Shown here one piece after another: positions 13,846-32,799 of a stretch of 62,000 nucleotides of DNA (positions are counted from its first letter, which is position 1; each line of letters begins with the position of its first letter). The notes beneath the pieces are model-generated. The model ran no database searches. It was not told where the DNA came from and saw only the letters and a list, made by a program, of their open reading frames with translations. Source of the stretch: Glandiceps talaboti (Eukaryota > Hemichordata > Enteropneusta > Spengelidae); contig NC_135556.1 in the NCBI RefSeq assembly GCF_964340395.1, positions 8,708,001 through 8,770,000 on the forward strand, in the 5' to 3' direction. Position numbers and translations under genes: made by a program.

Positions 13846-15442
13846 GGGGGGGGTTATATGATTCCGATATAAATGGGTTGGTACTGTACATGTATTATAT
13901 AAAAATAAAACAACAAAATACGTTGTTACTCAATGAAAAATGAAAGAGATTTACTAATCATAAACCGAGGCTACCAAAACACTACCAAATTAGCACATTC
14001 AATAAACTCATCAATAACATGCACTGGTATCACAAGTTGTAAATAATTCTACATTATTTTTTTAACAACCCCCTTTTTTGTAACCATTCTATAGCTTGTT
14101 CTGTACTTGTGGAGATGTCAGACCACATATTTCACAACCAAATGTATTCTTAATTTAGCAGCCACCAATGCAAAGCCAGAATTTAATTTTCTCAAAATAT
14201 AAAAATATTTTATACTGACATCTTCTATATTGCATAACACGTGAACTTATTTTTCCATCAATTGCCAGGCTTTGCATGAATAGGATAGACACTTATTAGT
14301 TTTATTTATGCAACAACTGGGTAATAATTGAAGAACCTGATAATACATGTACACTCAATAAAACGTAACGTTTTATTAAACAATTTTCTTACAATATATG
14401 TATTTGTACTTTGGCATGTAAAGTACTCGTAAAAAATGTTGAGTGCTCATCTCACTTTTACATCACACAATGACGCTCCCCAAGAACAGGTCTGTAAAAT
14501 GTGACACCCTAGGTCAGACTGTTGAGGTCAGACGATTTCCTCGTACTGAACAAAAGATCACACTTACAGCTGGCACACTCAAAGGTCATTAGTTAGACTA
14601 AATTAAAGTTCTATTCAGTAAGCTGGTACAATTCAGGTAGCGGTCACAGATATATAGCTGTGTACTGGAGTGACAGAATCAAAGCAAAGGTAAGCTTGAC
14701 TACAGGTATTTCTTACACTTCACATCTTTGAGTTCTTCAGCAATCAACAACAAGGTCATCCATCAGTCAACCACCACAGGTTAATATTTGTTGTTCTAAC
14801 AAAGGTAGTACGTGTAAACCTGTTTTTCGTAGACGTTTTATTACTTAGTGCTCAGCTATGCTCATTTGTTTTTCATTCGTTGTCGTACTGAGACTGTGAT
14901 GATGCCAATGACAATGACAATGACGTCCCGCTGTAACTGGGAGGGGGTGCTACTCCCCTTACTTTAGTGTACGTATATGTGCCGCTCTTTGGGATGCGTT
15001 ATCTAGCCCTTTGGTCTAAAATGGGGTCTGTTTTATTTTCAACTGAAGTCTAACACGGGATCCAATTTGCATCATTTTTTATTTTGCTTGGTCTAAAATG
15101 TTGTCCATTGTCCTTTACCAAATCCTGTCATTAATTGTCCCAAAATGTTGCCTCCTAAAGAAAATGTATTTAGGTTTACACTTCCATCTTTTAGAAAACC
15201 TGTAATGGTCTACAATGGGGAGTTGATATTTGGTCTAATTGGGTCTAAAATGGGGGCTGGGGTTTCCAGCATTGGCCACACACCCCTACCAGAGCTGGTC
15301 ACTTGTACCGCCCCTGGCGGTGTCACATTCCAACAATTAGTGTGTGTAGGAACAAAAATCTATAGTTCTTCCCGTACATACAGGATTCAGTTTATATCAA
15401 TACACACTCTCACACTCACATTCACACTCACACACATGCACA

Positions 15443-15469
15443 GACAGACAGACAGACAGACAGATAGAC

Positions 15470-15516
<47 letters not shown>

Positions 15517-15675
15517 TAGATAGATAGATAGATAGACAGATAGACAGACAGACAGGTACTAGGTAGGTACGTAGTTAGTTAGACAGACAGACAGGTAGGT
15601 AGGTAGGTAGGTAGGTAGGTAGGTAGGTGAGTAGTTAAACAAATAGATAGACAGATAGATAGATAGATAGATAGG

Positions 15676-15759
<84 letters not shown>

Positions 15760-15790
15760 CAGATAGATAGATAGATAGATAGATAGATAA
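15443..15790. repeat. (GACA)n/(GGTA)n/(GATA)n array
   Basis: About 350 bases of tetranucleotide repeats at the end of E1. E2 has a similar but shorter array (37526-37735). Confidence 0.95.
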
Positions 15791-16628
15791 AAACATGACA
15801 TATATAATGACAATATAATATGACGGTACGAATCTATTAAAGAGCCCACAGTAACATTATTTGTGGGGGGACAGGTCAAAGTACGGGCCGAATTGCTGGT
15901 CGTTAAAAAGCGTGCTTTCTGATTTATTAATATTATCACGTATTTCTGTGGGAGATTAGAGAGATAAAGATGTCTTACGTGAACGGAACGTTAACGGATA
16001 CGTCATCACTCCCTGCGCGCCCTTCTCGTAATTTGATTACGTCACACGTTCGCTTGTCGTCTGCCAGTTGTATTTTTACGTGAAACAGGTAAGTTTCTCG
16101 TATATCAATTCCGAGAGCATTTCATGCTTTTATTTGAACAGAAAATTCAATGTGAATCATTGTTTTTCAAAATATACTTATCATTTTACGAGTTACTATA
16201 TTCATAAATTACTGATGTTGCAACATTTTATATAAAAAAGAGACAAAAAGTCATGACTGGCGTTGGACTGTCACTATGTGGCCACTGTTGTTGTTGTTGA
16301 TCCAGCTTGCTTGCCGAATACGGAAGTAACAGTAACAACGGCCACCAAACAAAAGTCATCGCACGATCAGCGGGTTACAATTATTTCATATACATTACTG
16401 CCTCATATAAATTTCTTGTTTTGGAGACAAACACAGAGGCTGGGGACACATATAGCATCGTATGAACCGAGAAAGGCGTAATTGTTAAGGCTTGTAAACA
16501 CTACTGCTTCACCGTTGCTTGGTGCTGTGTAATTATGTTTTTGTAGCCAGCTGTGATGACTGGATTCATAAATACATTTCAACTATGTTCTTTTACTATT
16601 GATGTAATTGCAGATACTGAGAGCAAGC

Positions 16629-17085
16629 ATGTCAGTGCAGAAACGAACTGTCATACGTTGGTCCGTTCAATTAACAGGACGTTGATCTACTACGGGAAGT
16701 AGTGGCTAACAGGCCTGAAACCTCGGCAGAATGGTTAGCTATTGCTAACACACTGATGTCACATTGGGGCTGGTGTACGAGTGGTGACGGACCAAAAATA
16801 ACATCAAGGTCCGTCAGAGAGCACGCAGATTTGCTACTAGCGAAGTTCAAGGAGAATGATAAGAAGGCTATGAAAAAGTGAGTGATAACAAAGTTACATG
16901 GAATCCAACCCTCTGTGTGATTAACTTCTTTTGATTAATATTACTGTGAATTTTGAATTTCGAAATTGATATTCATTTGCTAAAATTTGAGATGATTTTA
17001 CTTCTTTAAGTATTTACACTGGGGTAATTATTCATCTTTTGTAATGAACAGTTGTCTGTGAGCGTCTGACTAAGATTTTAGTTTG

Positions 17086-17163
<78 letters not shown>

Positions 17164-18123
17164 AACAAACACAGTTAGTCGTCTGAGTAACGACTCATTA
17201 CACCCTAATTCTTTTGAATTAAGTCTATAATACTCTGCTACTAATACTTGCATCGAGTACTGTTCTCTCCAGCGAGACACTCATATTCATATTTATATTT
17301 TTTCAGGTCTGGTACAGAAGAGCAGTACACTGAATTGCAACAGCTGTGCCAAGAAGTTGTGTCATATGTTGAAAGCCAGGCAGCAAGTAGAAGTAATGAC
17401 GTGGTGGCATCCAAGAAAAAATATGAACAACGACAGCAAGCCATTACCATCAGAGAGACTGCCATGAAGAGAATGACAACAGCAGAAAATGACTCAGGAG
17501 GTAATTTTGATTCACCAGGGTGTATGAGTAGACATCCAGCAAAGAAGATGATTCAGTATTTTGTAACAAGCAGAACAGTATATCTTCTCACATGGTACAA
17601 TAGTAACCAAAACAATGTCAGTAATTGTAATACATAGCCTTGATCAACTTTGAAGATTGGAAGTCTGCCAAATATCTACATTTACAAATGGATTTGTGGT
17701 AAATTTCTCAAACAAGTCTAATAAAGTTTGGTTTCCAGTCTGTAGAATAAGGCTGATCAAACAATACATTCTATAATGTCACGAATCATAGCGTAGAATG
17801 CAGATGGGGTGTTTTTCAACATATTTTCTTAATCACCATAGCTCTTAACAGGAATGTTGGTATTTAACATGTTCAATCCACTTTACATGATTACAAATTT
17901 GCTAACTATGTTTCATTTCTTTCTGATACCTCAAACAGAGAAAAAGGCGAAATGCAGCAGAACATCAAAAGCTGATCTTTTTACTTATCTGCAAGAGAAG
18001 CATGAGATGGATATGAAGTACAAGCAGGATGCACTGGAAGTTGAAAAGAGGCGACTTGCTTTACAGGAGAAGCAGCTGGAAATGCAAATGAGGATGTTGG
18101 AGCAGCTTGCCAAGAGAAATTAA
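16629..18123 (+). pseudogene. Harbinger SANT/Myb-like DNA-binding protein, one frameshift
   Basis: There are three exons: 16629-16877, 17307-17500 and 17939-18123, with good GT-AG junctions and matching phases. The first 16 codons (ending VIRWSVQLT) run into a stop at 16683. One extra G at 16677/16678 separates them from the rest of the domain (DVDLLREVVANRPETSAEW, LAIANTLM). Without that base the protein would be about 208 residues: an N-terminal SANT/Myb-like helix bundle, a polar middle and a C-terminal coiled coil rich in K, E, M and Q (about the last 45 residues). In active Harbinger elements this protein partners the transposase for nuclear import and binding of the ends. The break may be a real mutation or a sequencing error. 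Everything else looks undamaged. Confidence 0.75.
17087..17159. repeat. (TA)n(CA)n microsatellite inside the SANT gene intron
   Basis: Compound dinucleotide run in intron 1 of the Harbinger SANT gene. Confidence 0.95.
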
Positions 18124-19111
18124 ATTTAAATTACATTTTAACATTGTATATATATATATTTATTTATTTCACATTGTCACAAATGTAAACAAAATGAAAG
18201 TTCTCGTCTATTTTATAACTTTAAAAAAGTGTTCTTAACAGTTTTCCCACAGGGCACAGTGAGTATGATCTAGATATGTGCAATATCCTGTATGTCATCT
18301 GATTGTACATTTTCTGATTCTCCAATCCCCTTTCCCCACCCCACTCCCACTAATGGTATATTCAGTCATCAGTCATGGGCCTGGTCCAACAACATACTCA
18401 CAAACTTTTTTTTTCTTACATGTCCCTGTTCCTGTTTATATTGTCAACAACAGTTGGTCCGCTGGTATTTAAATTACTAATCAGCTGACCATCTGTTGTT
18501 GACTCATTAAAATCTGACTGTAGATAAACTACTATTATATAAACATGATATAAATAAGCTGTCACCAATTTACAGGTTTTTTTTGTGATAGATATGGCTA
18601 GTGGTAGAAACAGAGTCAGGTAAGAAAATTAAGAATAGAGAGTTTTATATATTTATTAATTAAGGAAGAAAGGAAAAGAAAAAACACACACACACACAAA
18701 CACGTAAGTTTGTTGGTATGTTGTTACACTAGGCCTAGAATGGAATATGCCATCAGTGGTGCATGCTTGGGGATGAGAGGATCGGAGAATCAGAAACTAT
18801 ACATTCCAATATCACAGGAAAATGTTCATATCTAGATCATGCTTGCTGTGGCCTGTAGTTTTCCCTGCTTAAGTTATTACTTTCCATGAATTCTGTTCCA
18901 CATTTTACCGGCAACTGTGACAAAATAAATCAGTGTTCAATAAATAAATGATATCTTTGTTTTTACTTTGTTTTGTTTATGTAACAAAAATATACAATTT
19001 CAGACAATATCAGTAGCAATCATGTTTATTCATAATAACAGTAATATGCATAATAACATTTGATAAGTCTGTTGGTACTACAACTAATACATAAATAACA
19101 GCCAACAATGT
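18124..19111. other. Harbinger intergenic region between convergent genes
   Basis: AT-rich spacer between the SANT gene stop and the transposase stop, presumably both 3' UTRs. Several AATAAA-like strings occur on each strand but none can be assigned. No further gene is seen. Confidence 0.5.
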
Positions 19112-21934
19112 TTATTCATTTCTAAGGTAAGTTTCAAGTGCTGGTGGCTGTAGATCAAAAAAGGTTGAAATTTCACTTCCATAGAGACAAGTATGGCAAT
19201 TTGTTAGAATTGTTGCCACCAAAAAATACATTGCTACAGGTTGTAGGTAGAACTTTTGGTTTTTCTTAAAATCAAGAAATGCAAAGATAGATATAATCTT
19301 TCCAAAATCCCACTCCACACATACACGAACTTCTGACATGGATCGGTTGAAAGTCTGCTGTTGAGGGGTTAAGTGTGCCCCCTTGAATGGGCCCATTAAC
19401 TCTGGACAAAGAGGATAAGCAGGGTCACCATAAACACACATCATCTGTCCATTATGTTGAATTTGCTCTAACATTGGAAGTAGCTGGCTTTCTGCCAACA
19501 TATATGCATCATGTCGGCTCCCTTCTATTGGTCCAAACATATGGGCTATAAGACCATTTGGTGCTTGAAGGGACTGAAATTGAATAAAATAGAAACCATG
19601 TTGGACAATGCTTTGATCTATTTTGATGAGTTATCAGATTGTAGACTAATGTGGTTTGACATTGAGGCCATTAAAGAAAAGGATCGTGACATGGTTTCTT
19701 AGAGCATTGATGGATCAACATACTGAAATAGGGTTAGGCTGGAGGAGTAAAGGTAGATGCTCATAAAAAGGCACATAGATAGCTTCTTGAATGTGATGCT
19801 AGACATTTGAAGAAATATTTTTTAAACAATGAAAACTGGATGAAATACTTGTATTAGAGAACCAAAATACATATCAATGTTTGCAGCCAAAGTGTTATTT
19901 GATAAACTTTTTTGTGTTTCTCTATTTCATGTCTAAAGTTTGTTGTCCCTAGTGCACTGTGCAATGTCCATTGTTCAATTGTCAGTGTAGCTTGTATGTC
20001 TGTAATCTGCATTGTTGTTGTTGACAAACAAATACCTCTGAATTTAAATTGTCAAACAACAATGCTCGATGCACATGTATAAACTGTGTTGACAAACTGA
20101 AATCTTGATATTTGCACATTCTTTACAATGTCCAGTATGACAGGAAACTCTACATTAAACAAGACTCCAAAATTAAGATTTATTAAGAGCTTAAACATTA
20201 ATATTTATTCTATATTCCCAAAATAACTTCATGACTCGTACGTCAATCATCGAATGAATAAGTCTTTCAAACTCTGATGAAAGACTGTAATTTTAGTGTA
20301 AATATTATTCCGCCTGAATTGTGAAACACTGTTCCAGTATTCTCTTACCTGAAATTTAAGGCAGTGCGTTCTTTTATGGCCAGAAAATACAACCCTTTGG
20401 CCAGTACGTGGTCTTGAAATTGATCTAGTTGTTCCATCAATGAATCCCCAGCAATTATCCAGTGAGGCCCCCTTGTTATGGATTGCTGCAGCAAATGTAA
20501 CTGGGTCAAGCCATGCCAAATTTAAGGATGTGAGAAGATGGTTAAATTGCCCATGGATATATTCTACAATCTGCATAAAAGAGCACACAAAAATCACACA
20601 AATTTGAGATAAGTATAATCACACTGACAAATGTAAAAAAAGTTCAATTACTGATTGCTATTAGCTTTTAAAAGGAATACGTATCTGATAGTAGTGGGTG
20701 AGATATTTTTGATATTATAGTGTCCTCCTTTAGGTTACTAGTATGTTTGTTTCTAAGGTGACTTTTCTAGGTCATTCTACTTGCAGAAACATTTTACATC
20801 CATTGTTGATTTAGCACAATATTGACACAAACTGTTGATATGTAGAATTACGTAAAATGACACATTATTACATTTTATGTCAATAGAGGAGGAAAGTGAC
20901 ATACCGTATTGAAAATTATATTTAGTTCTGGTTCATCCCTCTGGAAAAATTGAACTAAATCACACCAACGGTTGGGATATGATAGTCGACGCAGAAGAAT
21001 GAGTAGTGCCTCCATACTTGTTGCTGCAGTTCCATTATATCCAACTATTTTTTCTGGCAGAGAGAGTGCATCATGTAACCGGGTCAAGTCATGTTTACCA
21101 AATCTGTAATTTACAGAATGAAAGAATGTGTAAGCTGTACATTGTATACAAAAACATTTTTAAAAAATTAAAGTCATATCAAAAAATGAAAAATAGAATA
21201 AAAACATCAAAAGGACAACACCGGTAGGCTTATCAACGCAATTTTGTTTTTCATTTCACAACCTGTACTACACATATTCTATTGATATGACAAGTTGGAC
21301 TTATGCAATTGTACTAAAATAATGCACCCACTTCTTGGGTACTTACCTGAAGTATTCAAAACACTCATCATTTGAAAAGAGATCAAGTACGATTGGTGTA
21401 TTAACAAGATTTCTGCTCTCCAAAAATGTATTGATTAAAAAAAATTCGATGTCATCGTGGTCTTCCTCTAATAAAAGTGCTTCTGTTATTTCTTGACGTC
21501 TTCGTCTGAAAGTATTGACAAATATGTAGTAATGTACATTGGTGTATTCGATTTCCGCATTGTGAATTCGTGTCTGGTGGGTAGTCGCCTGGGAATGCTG
21601 GGTTATGGTCACGAACAAATTTAATTATCAGTTATACACAGTCAATTACGCTTCAAAATACAGAACAAATCAGATAACAAATAATTTTGGATTTAAAAAG
21701 TTGTCACTGGATATTGCCATGCAACGCTTATAAGTTATAGGCGTACGGAACCGATCGTATAGACCTTACGCGGGGCGTAAAATGAATGTTTTTTGCTGCA
21801 TTTTAGGTAAGACCGCTTTTTCTCATAGTAGTCATATCATAGGACTAATAAGGATAAAAATTTAACACAGCTGTGAAAATATACAATAAAATGTATCGTT
21901 CATAACTAACGTACCTTCTCCTCGCTGCCGCCAT
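19112..21934 (-). CDS. Harbinger DDE transposase (HARBI1-like)
   Basis: Five exons on the minus strand: 21934-21915, 21505-21347, 21103-20905, 20570-20349 and 19573-19112. All junctions are GT-AG, the phases agree, and the sum is 1062 bases, or 353 residues. The tiny first exon supplies MAAARR, and the join gives an arginine run before QEITEALLLEEDHDD. The DDE_Tnp_4 catalytic residues are all present: D in CWGFIDGT (exon 4), D in VYGDPAYP and E in VEWDFGKI (both exon 5). The central part (about residues 60-125) has the helix-turn-helix-like segment usual for HARBI1 proteins. I see no stop or frameshift. It catalyses cut-and-paste transposition with the SANT-like partner encoded on the opposite strand. 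The start is chosen because the 20-base exon splices perfectly in frame. Confidence 0.85.
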
Positions 21935-22511
21935 GTCCTTATGTTTACCAACATTGTCGCAACAAAACGATGTTGTAAAGCTAGCGATGATTGGACGATG
22001 GTAAACTTCTTGGCCAATAAGATACATTATTACAACTTACAATTGTGCGACGTGTCAAAGGTTATGTTGTCATCTTAATCGCTTCTGTACATCACGTAGC
22101 GAGAACGTAACGCGATCGGTGTTCCGCGTAACGTTCTCGCTATGTGAAGACATCTTAATCTCTCTAATATAAAGAACGAAACGTACACACACAGTTTTGG
22201 GATGTTATGTTTTTCTTGAGACCAAAATGTGTTTGCGATAAAGGGCTTTGATCAAGTTATGGCCTCTAACTATAGCTTGAAGTGTGCTTTGAAAACTTGT
22301 AAACAGAAACAGTACATTCACAGTTTTTACGAGTCCTATGCCTGTTTATAGGAATTAAACTCGTTGTAATTTGCATGTGTCAAGGAGAGAAGGTCAGGGA
22401 GATAGCAATAGGCACATAGTACATAACTAAGTTTCGAGTATAAGGTCATCATGTAATTAATCCAACTTATTTTACAATAATCAAGCATTTATGTTTGACT
22501 GGTATTGTCTC

Positions 22512-22613
22512 TAGCCTGGAATCCATTCGGATCGGATTTTTTACATTCATCTTTAAAATCATGTGATTGGAAAGACGAATGTAAAAAATCCAATCCGCAT
22601 GGATTCCAGGCTA
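22512..22613. mobile_element. Near-perfect foldback (MITE-like), about 102 bp
   Basis: The arms of about 44 bases begin TAGCCTGGAATCCAT and end ATGGATTCCAGGCTA. They pair along their length with few mismatches and a loop of about 14 bases. No coding capacity. A TA is present at both ends, but a target duplication cannot be verified without an empty site. Confidence 0.7.
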
Positions 22614-23249
22614 TATTGTAACTGATTTTTAGATTTGATATGACAAGATGTATTTGTTATTGACATAACTTTCCTGTAGACTACTAGTACTGAGATGGTC
22701 AGACATTTTGACTCATAAATGCCACCTGTGAGGAGCAGGTTGTAATTACCGATCATACCGGTCTATACCATAGGATTCTTCCCATTTCATTTTGTTGCTT
22801 TTAAGTAACCCACGGAATATACACACAGCAGACCGTGACCTCCCGTGACCTACAGACAGCCTAAATGATATAAACATAGATGACTGTAATATTTAATGAC
22901 ACCAAGAAGAAGGGGTTGTATTTTGTGAGATGTCAAATACTTACATCTTCGCATTATTACATTGTATGAGTGTACATGACAAGTACTTCACCTCTGTATA
23001 GAAGAGCCATGGTATCATCCCCGTGGGTCTCATTAATTCAAATTGATGAATGGTGTTTTACAATCATGATAACGTGGGGTCGCACTCAGCGTTATTCGTT
23101 TATTCAAATAGCCAGTTTTTATTTAAAGAGCGTAGCCCTGGCCTAGGGCACTCTGAAAAGTACAGTAGATATAAAATACAAACCCCATGATACAGTGAGA
23201 GGATGTACAATAAACAGCAAGAGTGACTGAACAATATTTATCAGGAAGA

Positions 23250-23373
23250 TTAATTAATGTTCATTGGATGTTTACAAAAACCTAACCAGTTCTTATTATT
23301 ACCAAAGGAAAGATGAGTAGCAAGTTTCATTAGAATCAATCAACGCAGGAGGTTTTTTTTAGATATCGTGTCC

Positions 23374-23462
<89 letters not shown>

Positions 23463-23495
23463 AGTATAACAATCTCCCCTTCGGCAGGTAAAATT
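23250..23495. repeat. Dispersed repeat carrying an internal CAGA microsatellite
   Basis: Sequence such as AAAACCTAACCAGTTCTT is followed by a (CAGA)n run of about 85 bases (23377-23461) and a short CCCCTTCGGCAGG end. A related arrangement occurs at 54930-55110 (AAAACCTAATCAGTTCTT, microsatellite, CCTTCCTTACGGAAGG) and probably at 52570-52960. It looks like a family of short nonautonomous elements that carry their own microsatellite. Confidence 0.5.
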
Positions 23496-24016
23496 GGTCA
23501 TAACTGATTTATACAATTTTTCTTGGCACAAAATGTTCAATTTTCGTTTATCAGCCATATGCACAGACAAAGCTCATTTATGCATAGATTTATCCGCAGA
23601 CAGTTGTCTGGGGTTTATCTGAAAGCAAATGATTGATACGTACTTAGTCTACTCACAATCTTTAATTATCACATCATAAGCCATAGTTTCAATAACTGTC
23701 GGGTAGGGGCATTGTATGTATTTATTCACGCTTCAATAACTGTTATGTAAAAGCAATGTTTGCCAACTAAAGTAAAAACAACCCCCTTTTTAGCCCTCGC
23801 AGGGAAAGGCATTCTGTTTACATGTGATACAGTTTTAGTGCCACTTATGGATACTTAGGTATGATAGTATATTGACTCATCCACTGGTAACACTTTTTCA
23901 TACTTTCATCTCTAGTATTGCATTTACCGGTAATACCCTTGTCTTTCTCTTTAAAGAGATCAACCTTTGAATGACGATATCGAAGATTTTCCATAGTTGA
24001 TTCAAATCTCGTAAAT

Positions 24017-31074
<7,058 letters not shown>

Positions 31075-31090
31075 AATTGAGAGCTAGTGC

Positions 31091-31136
<46 letters not shown>

Positions 31137-31319
31137 ATATCAAGGATTCTGATTCTGTCATTTTGCCTCATTTTGAGGGTTGAAACTGTCTTTGCAAAAA
31201 AGACAATGTTTTTGATGTACAAAATTAGAGGAATAACAATTGATCATCTGTCCTGATATAATTTTCTACTGATTTTATCTTGAGTGTGTGCGTGTGTGTG
31301 TGCGTGCGCGCGTGTGTGT

Positions 31320-31352
<33 letters not shown>

Positions 31353-31375
31353 TGTGTGTGTGTGTGTGTGTGGTG
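31091..31375. repeat. (GAT)n and (GT)n/(GC)-rich arrays downstream of copy B
   Basis: A GAT run at 31091-31136 and an impure GT/GTGC run at 31285-31375 follow the ligase stop codon. Confidence 0.9.
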
Positions 31376-31896
31376 GGGGGGGTGACTTACAAACACTATA
31401 AAGACAAAGGGTATTATCATAATGCTGATACACGGAACATTGTTAAAATAGTTTATTTTTAAGCACTGAATCATGATATTAAGGGATGAGGGGACACTTT
31501 GATACTTCATGTTTGTAATATCGCATTTTGTTTCTTTCTTTGGAACAATACGTGTGTTTTATTAATTAAATACACTTGAATAGACACAAGACTGAACAAG
31601 GCTTGTGACAGCACAAATTTTGTTTGCCTTTCTTAATGTGCGAGATGAGTGAATTGAGAATAGATCGTGACATGTATTCATATGACGATGTAGGAAAAAC
31701 CAGAATTTACATTTTTTTAAATGAATTTGACAAAGCTAGCGCTTGTGTCAAAGGTTGGTGGGTTTTAGAGAGAAAATGAACACAAAACTACCCATTCCAT
31801 ACCAGATGTGCATTGAAATTAGATCTTTGTCGGATAAAATAGCTTTGAAATTCATTCAATCTCTTGGCATATTTATTAAGATACGAAGGTTACAAT

Positions 31897-32187
31897 TTAT
31901 AGGAAACTTTTAATATAGACACACGCCTTCTGAAAGGCAAAATGTTCATTCCATGAAAACCAATTGAAACGCTCTAACATAGTAAAAGAGTTGGTCCTAG
32001 GCCCACACTGAAGGATTATCTTGGCTGCTCTATTCTGGAGTCTGTGAAGTCTGGTGAGCAAAGTCGTACCACTGTTTGACCATACTACCGCAGTGAAGTC
32101 AAACAATGGCAGCACCATCGCATTATAAAACATCTTGGGTTTGGTTAGAGGTTTGCGCGGGGCCTTCGCGTACAACTGCTCATTCAT
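31897..32187 (-). mobile_element. LINE ORF2 C-terminal remnant in block B
   Basis: Encodes MFYNAMVLPLFDFTAVVWS and LHRLQNRAAKIIL, homologous to 12374-12571 and 48162-47971. It lies between the 3' ends of the ligase and the acyltransferase last exon. In block B the final part corresponding to 12653-12865 is mostly missing (near 31800). Confidence 0.75.
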
Positions 32188-32306
32188 GAGCTTGCTATAC
32201 CCCCCCCCCCTCCCCGTTCATCTTATCATGACGTTTTGCACATTATATCAATTGGTCCCGTGCCTTTATTAAGCTTTCTTGTTCTTCGACGGTATCACAA
32301 CCTTTT

Positions 32307-32393
32307 CTACTTCAAGAGTGGGTGCTCTACCGCAGATGTGACAATGAAAGCCACTGCATACACCAGCACTAGGAAACCCATGAATTCAAGACT
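32307..32393 (-). pseudogene. NRF-6-like acyltransferase, broken last exon in block B
   Basis: Starts after a good acceptor with SLEFMGFLVLVYAVAFIVTS like the intact exon, but a one-base loss after GTAGAGC shifts the frame to a stop (ending HPLLK) about 13 codons early. The upstream exons 49260-49118 and 49994-49808 are not present nearby. It cannot belong to a functional gene. Confidence 0.85.
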
Positions 32394-32511
32394 CTGTAGA
32401 GGGAGAAAGAGGATTTGACAGAGAGAAAGACACGTACATGCAGCGGGAGGGAAACAGGGATACACAGAAAATAAAGAAGACAGACAAACAAATGGACAGA
32501 GACAGGGGCAA

Positions 32512-32516
<5 letters not shown>

Positions 32517-32588
<72 letters not shown>
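32517..32588. repeat. (GA)n microsatellite in the remnant acyltransferase intron
   Basis: About 72 bases. Block C has a GA run at 48642-48697 and inverted repeat D has a short GT run (11968-11988) at this position. Confidence 0.95.
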
Positions 32589-32591
<3 letters not shown>

Positions 32592-32799
32592 TAACACACA
32601 GAGGGAAAGACAGCGAGACGAGAGAGACATATTTCCCCCAAAAACGACAAATTACTGTAGGTATAACCCAACCCAACCCATCCCCCACCCCACCCCATTC
32701 TTACTTCTTCTTTTTGGAGTAAATACTAAATTGAATCTCTCAATGCTCGACATCTGTATACCGGCCTCACCAATAGTATCGTTTGATTCTTTAAAATGT

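Larger units (their letters stand above)
13506..15790 (+). repeat. Direct repeat E1 (partner 34786-37735)
   Basis: This is near-identical noncoding sequence in the same orientation as E2. E1 lacks about 79 bp near 13546 and about 745 bp at 14350 that E2 contains. It holds a long T tract near 13817-13845 and ends in a GACA/GATA array. A further piece of the same repeat continues after the Harbinger element at 22255-22430, matching 37742-37915. No convincing gene is seen in it. Confidence 0.8.
15956..22167. mobile_element. Harbinger (PIF-Harbinger) DNA transposon, about 6.2 kb
   Basis: The left terminus GAGAGATAAAGATGTCTT (from 15959) is matched inverted at the right end (ending 22164) with one mismatch in 18 bases; TTA and TAA lie just outside. 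Harbinger elements normally duplicate a 3-bp TWA target, so these may be a diverged target duplication or part of the inverted repeat. Inside are the two proteins typical of this superfamily: a SANT/Myb-like protein (plus strand, left half) and a DDE transposase (minus strand, right half), convergent on each other. The right end has an internal near-perfect palindrome (22099-22141) around GCGAGAACGT. E2 lacks the element, but also lacks the flanks 15791-15955 and 22168-22254, so it is not a clean empty site. Confidence 0.85.
22168..23636. other. Spacer with E-repeat remainder, foldback and CAGA array
   Basis: 22255-22430 continues repeat E (matching 37742-37915). The rest holds a foldback at 22512-22613 and a CAGA array. 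No gene is recognised. The 65-residue minus-strand frame at 22559-22756 runs through the foldback and is not credible. Confidence 0.6.

Noticed and set aside
16263-16481. 72-residue frame upstream of the Harbinger SANT gene
   Set aside because: It has no similarity to a known Harbinger protein and no splice support; more likely 5' untranslated or terminal sequence.
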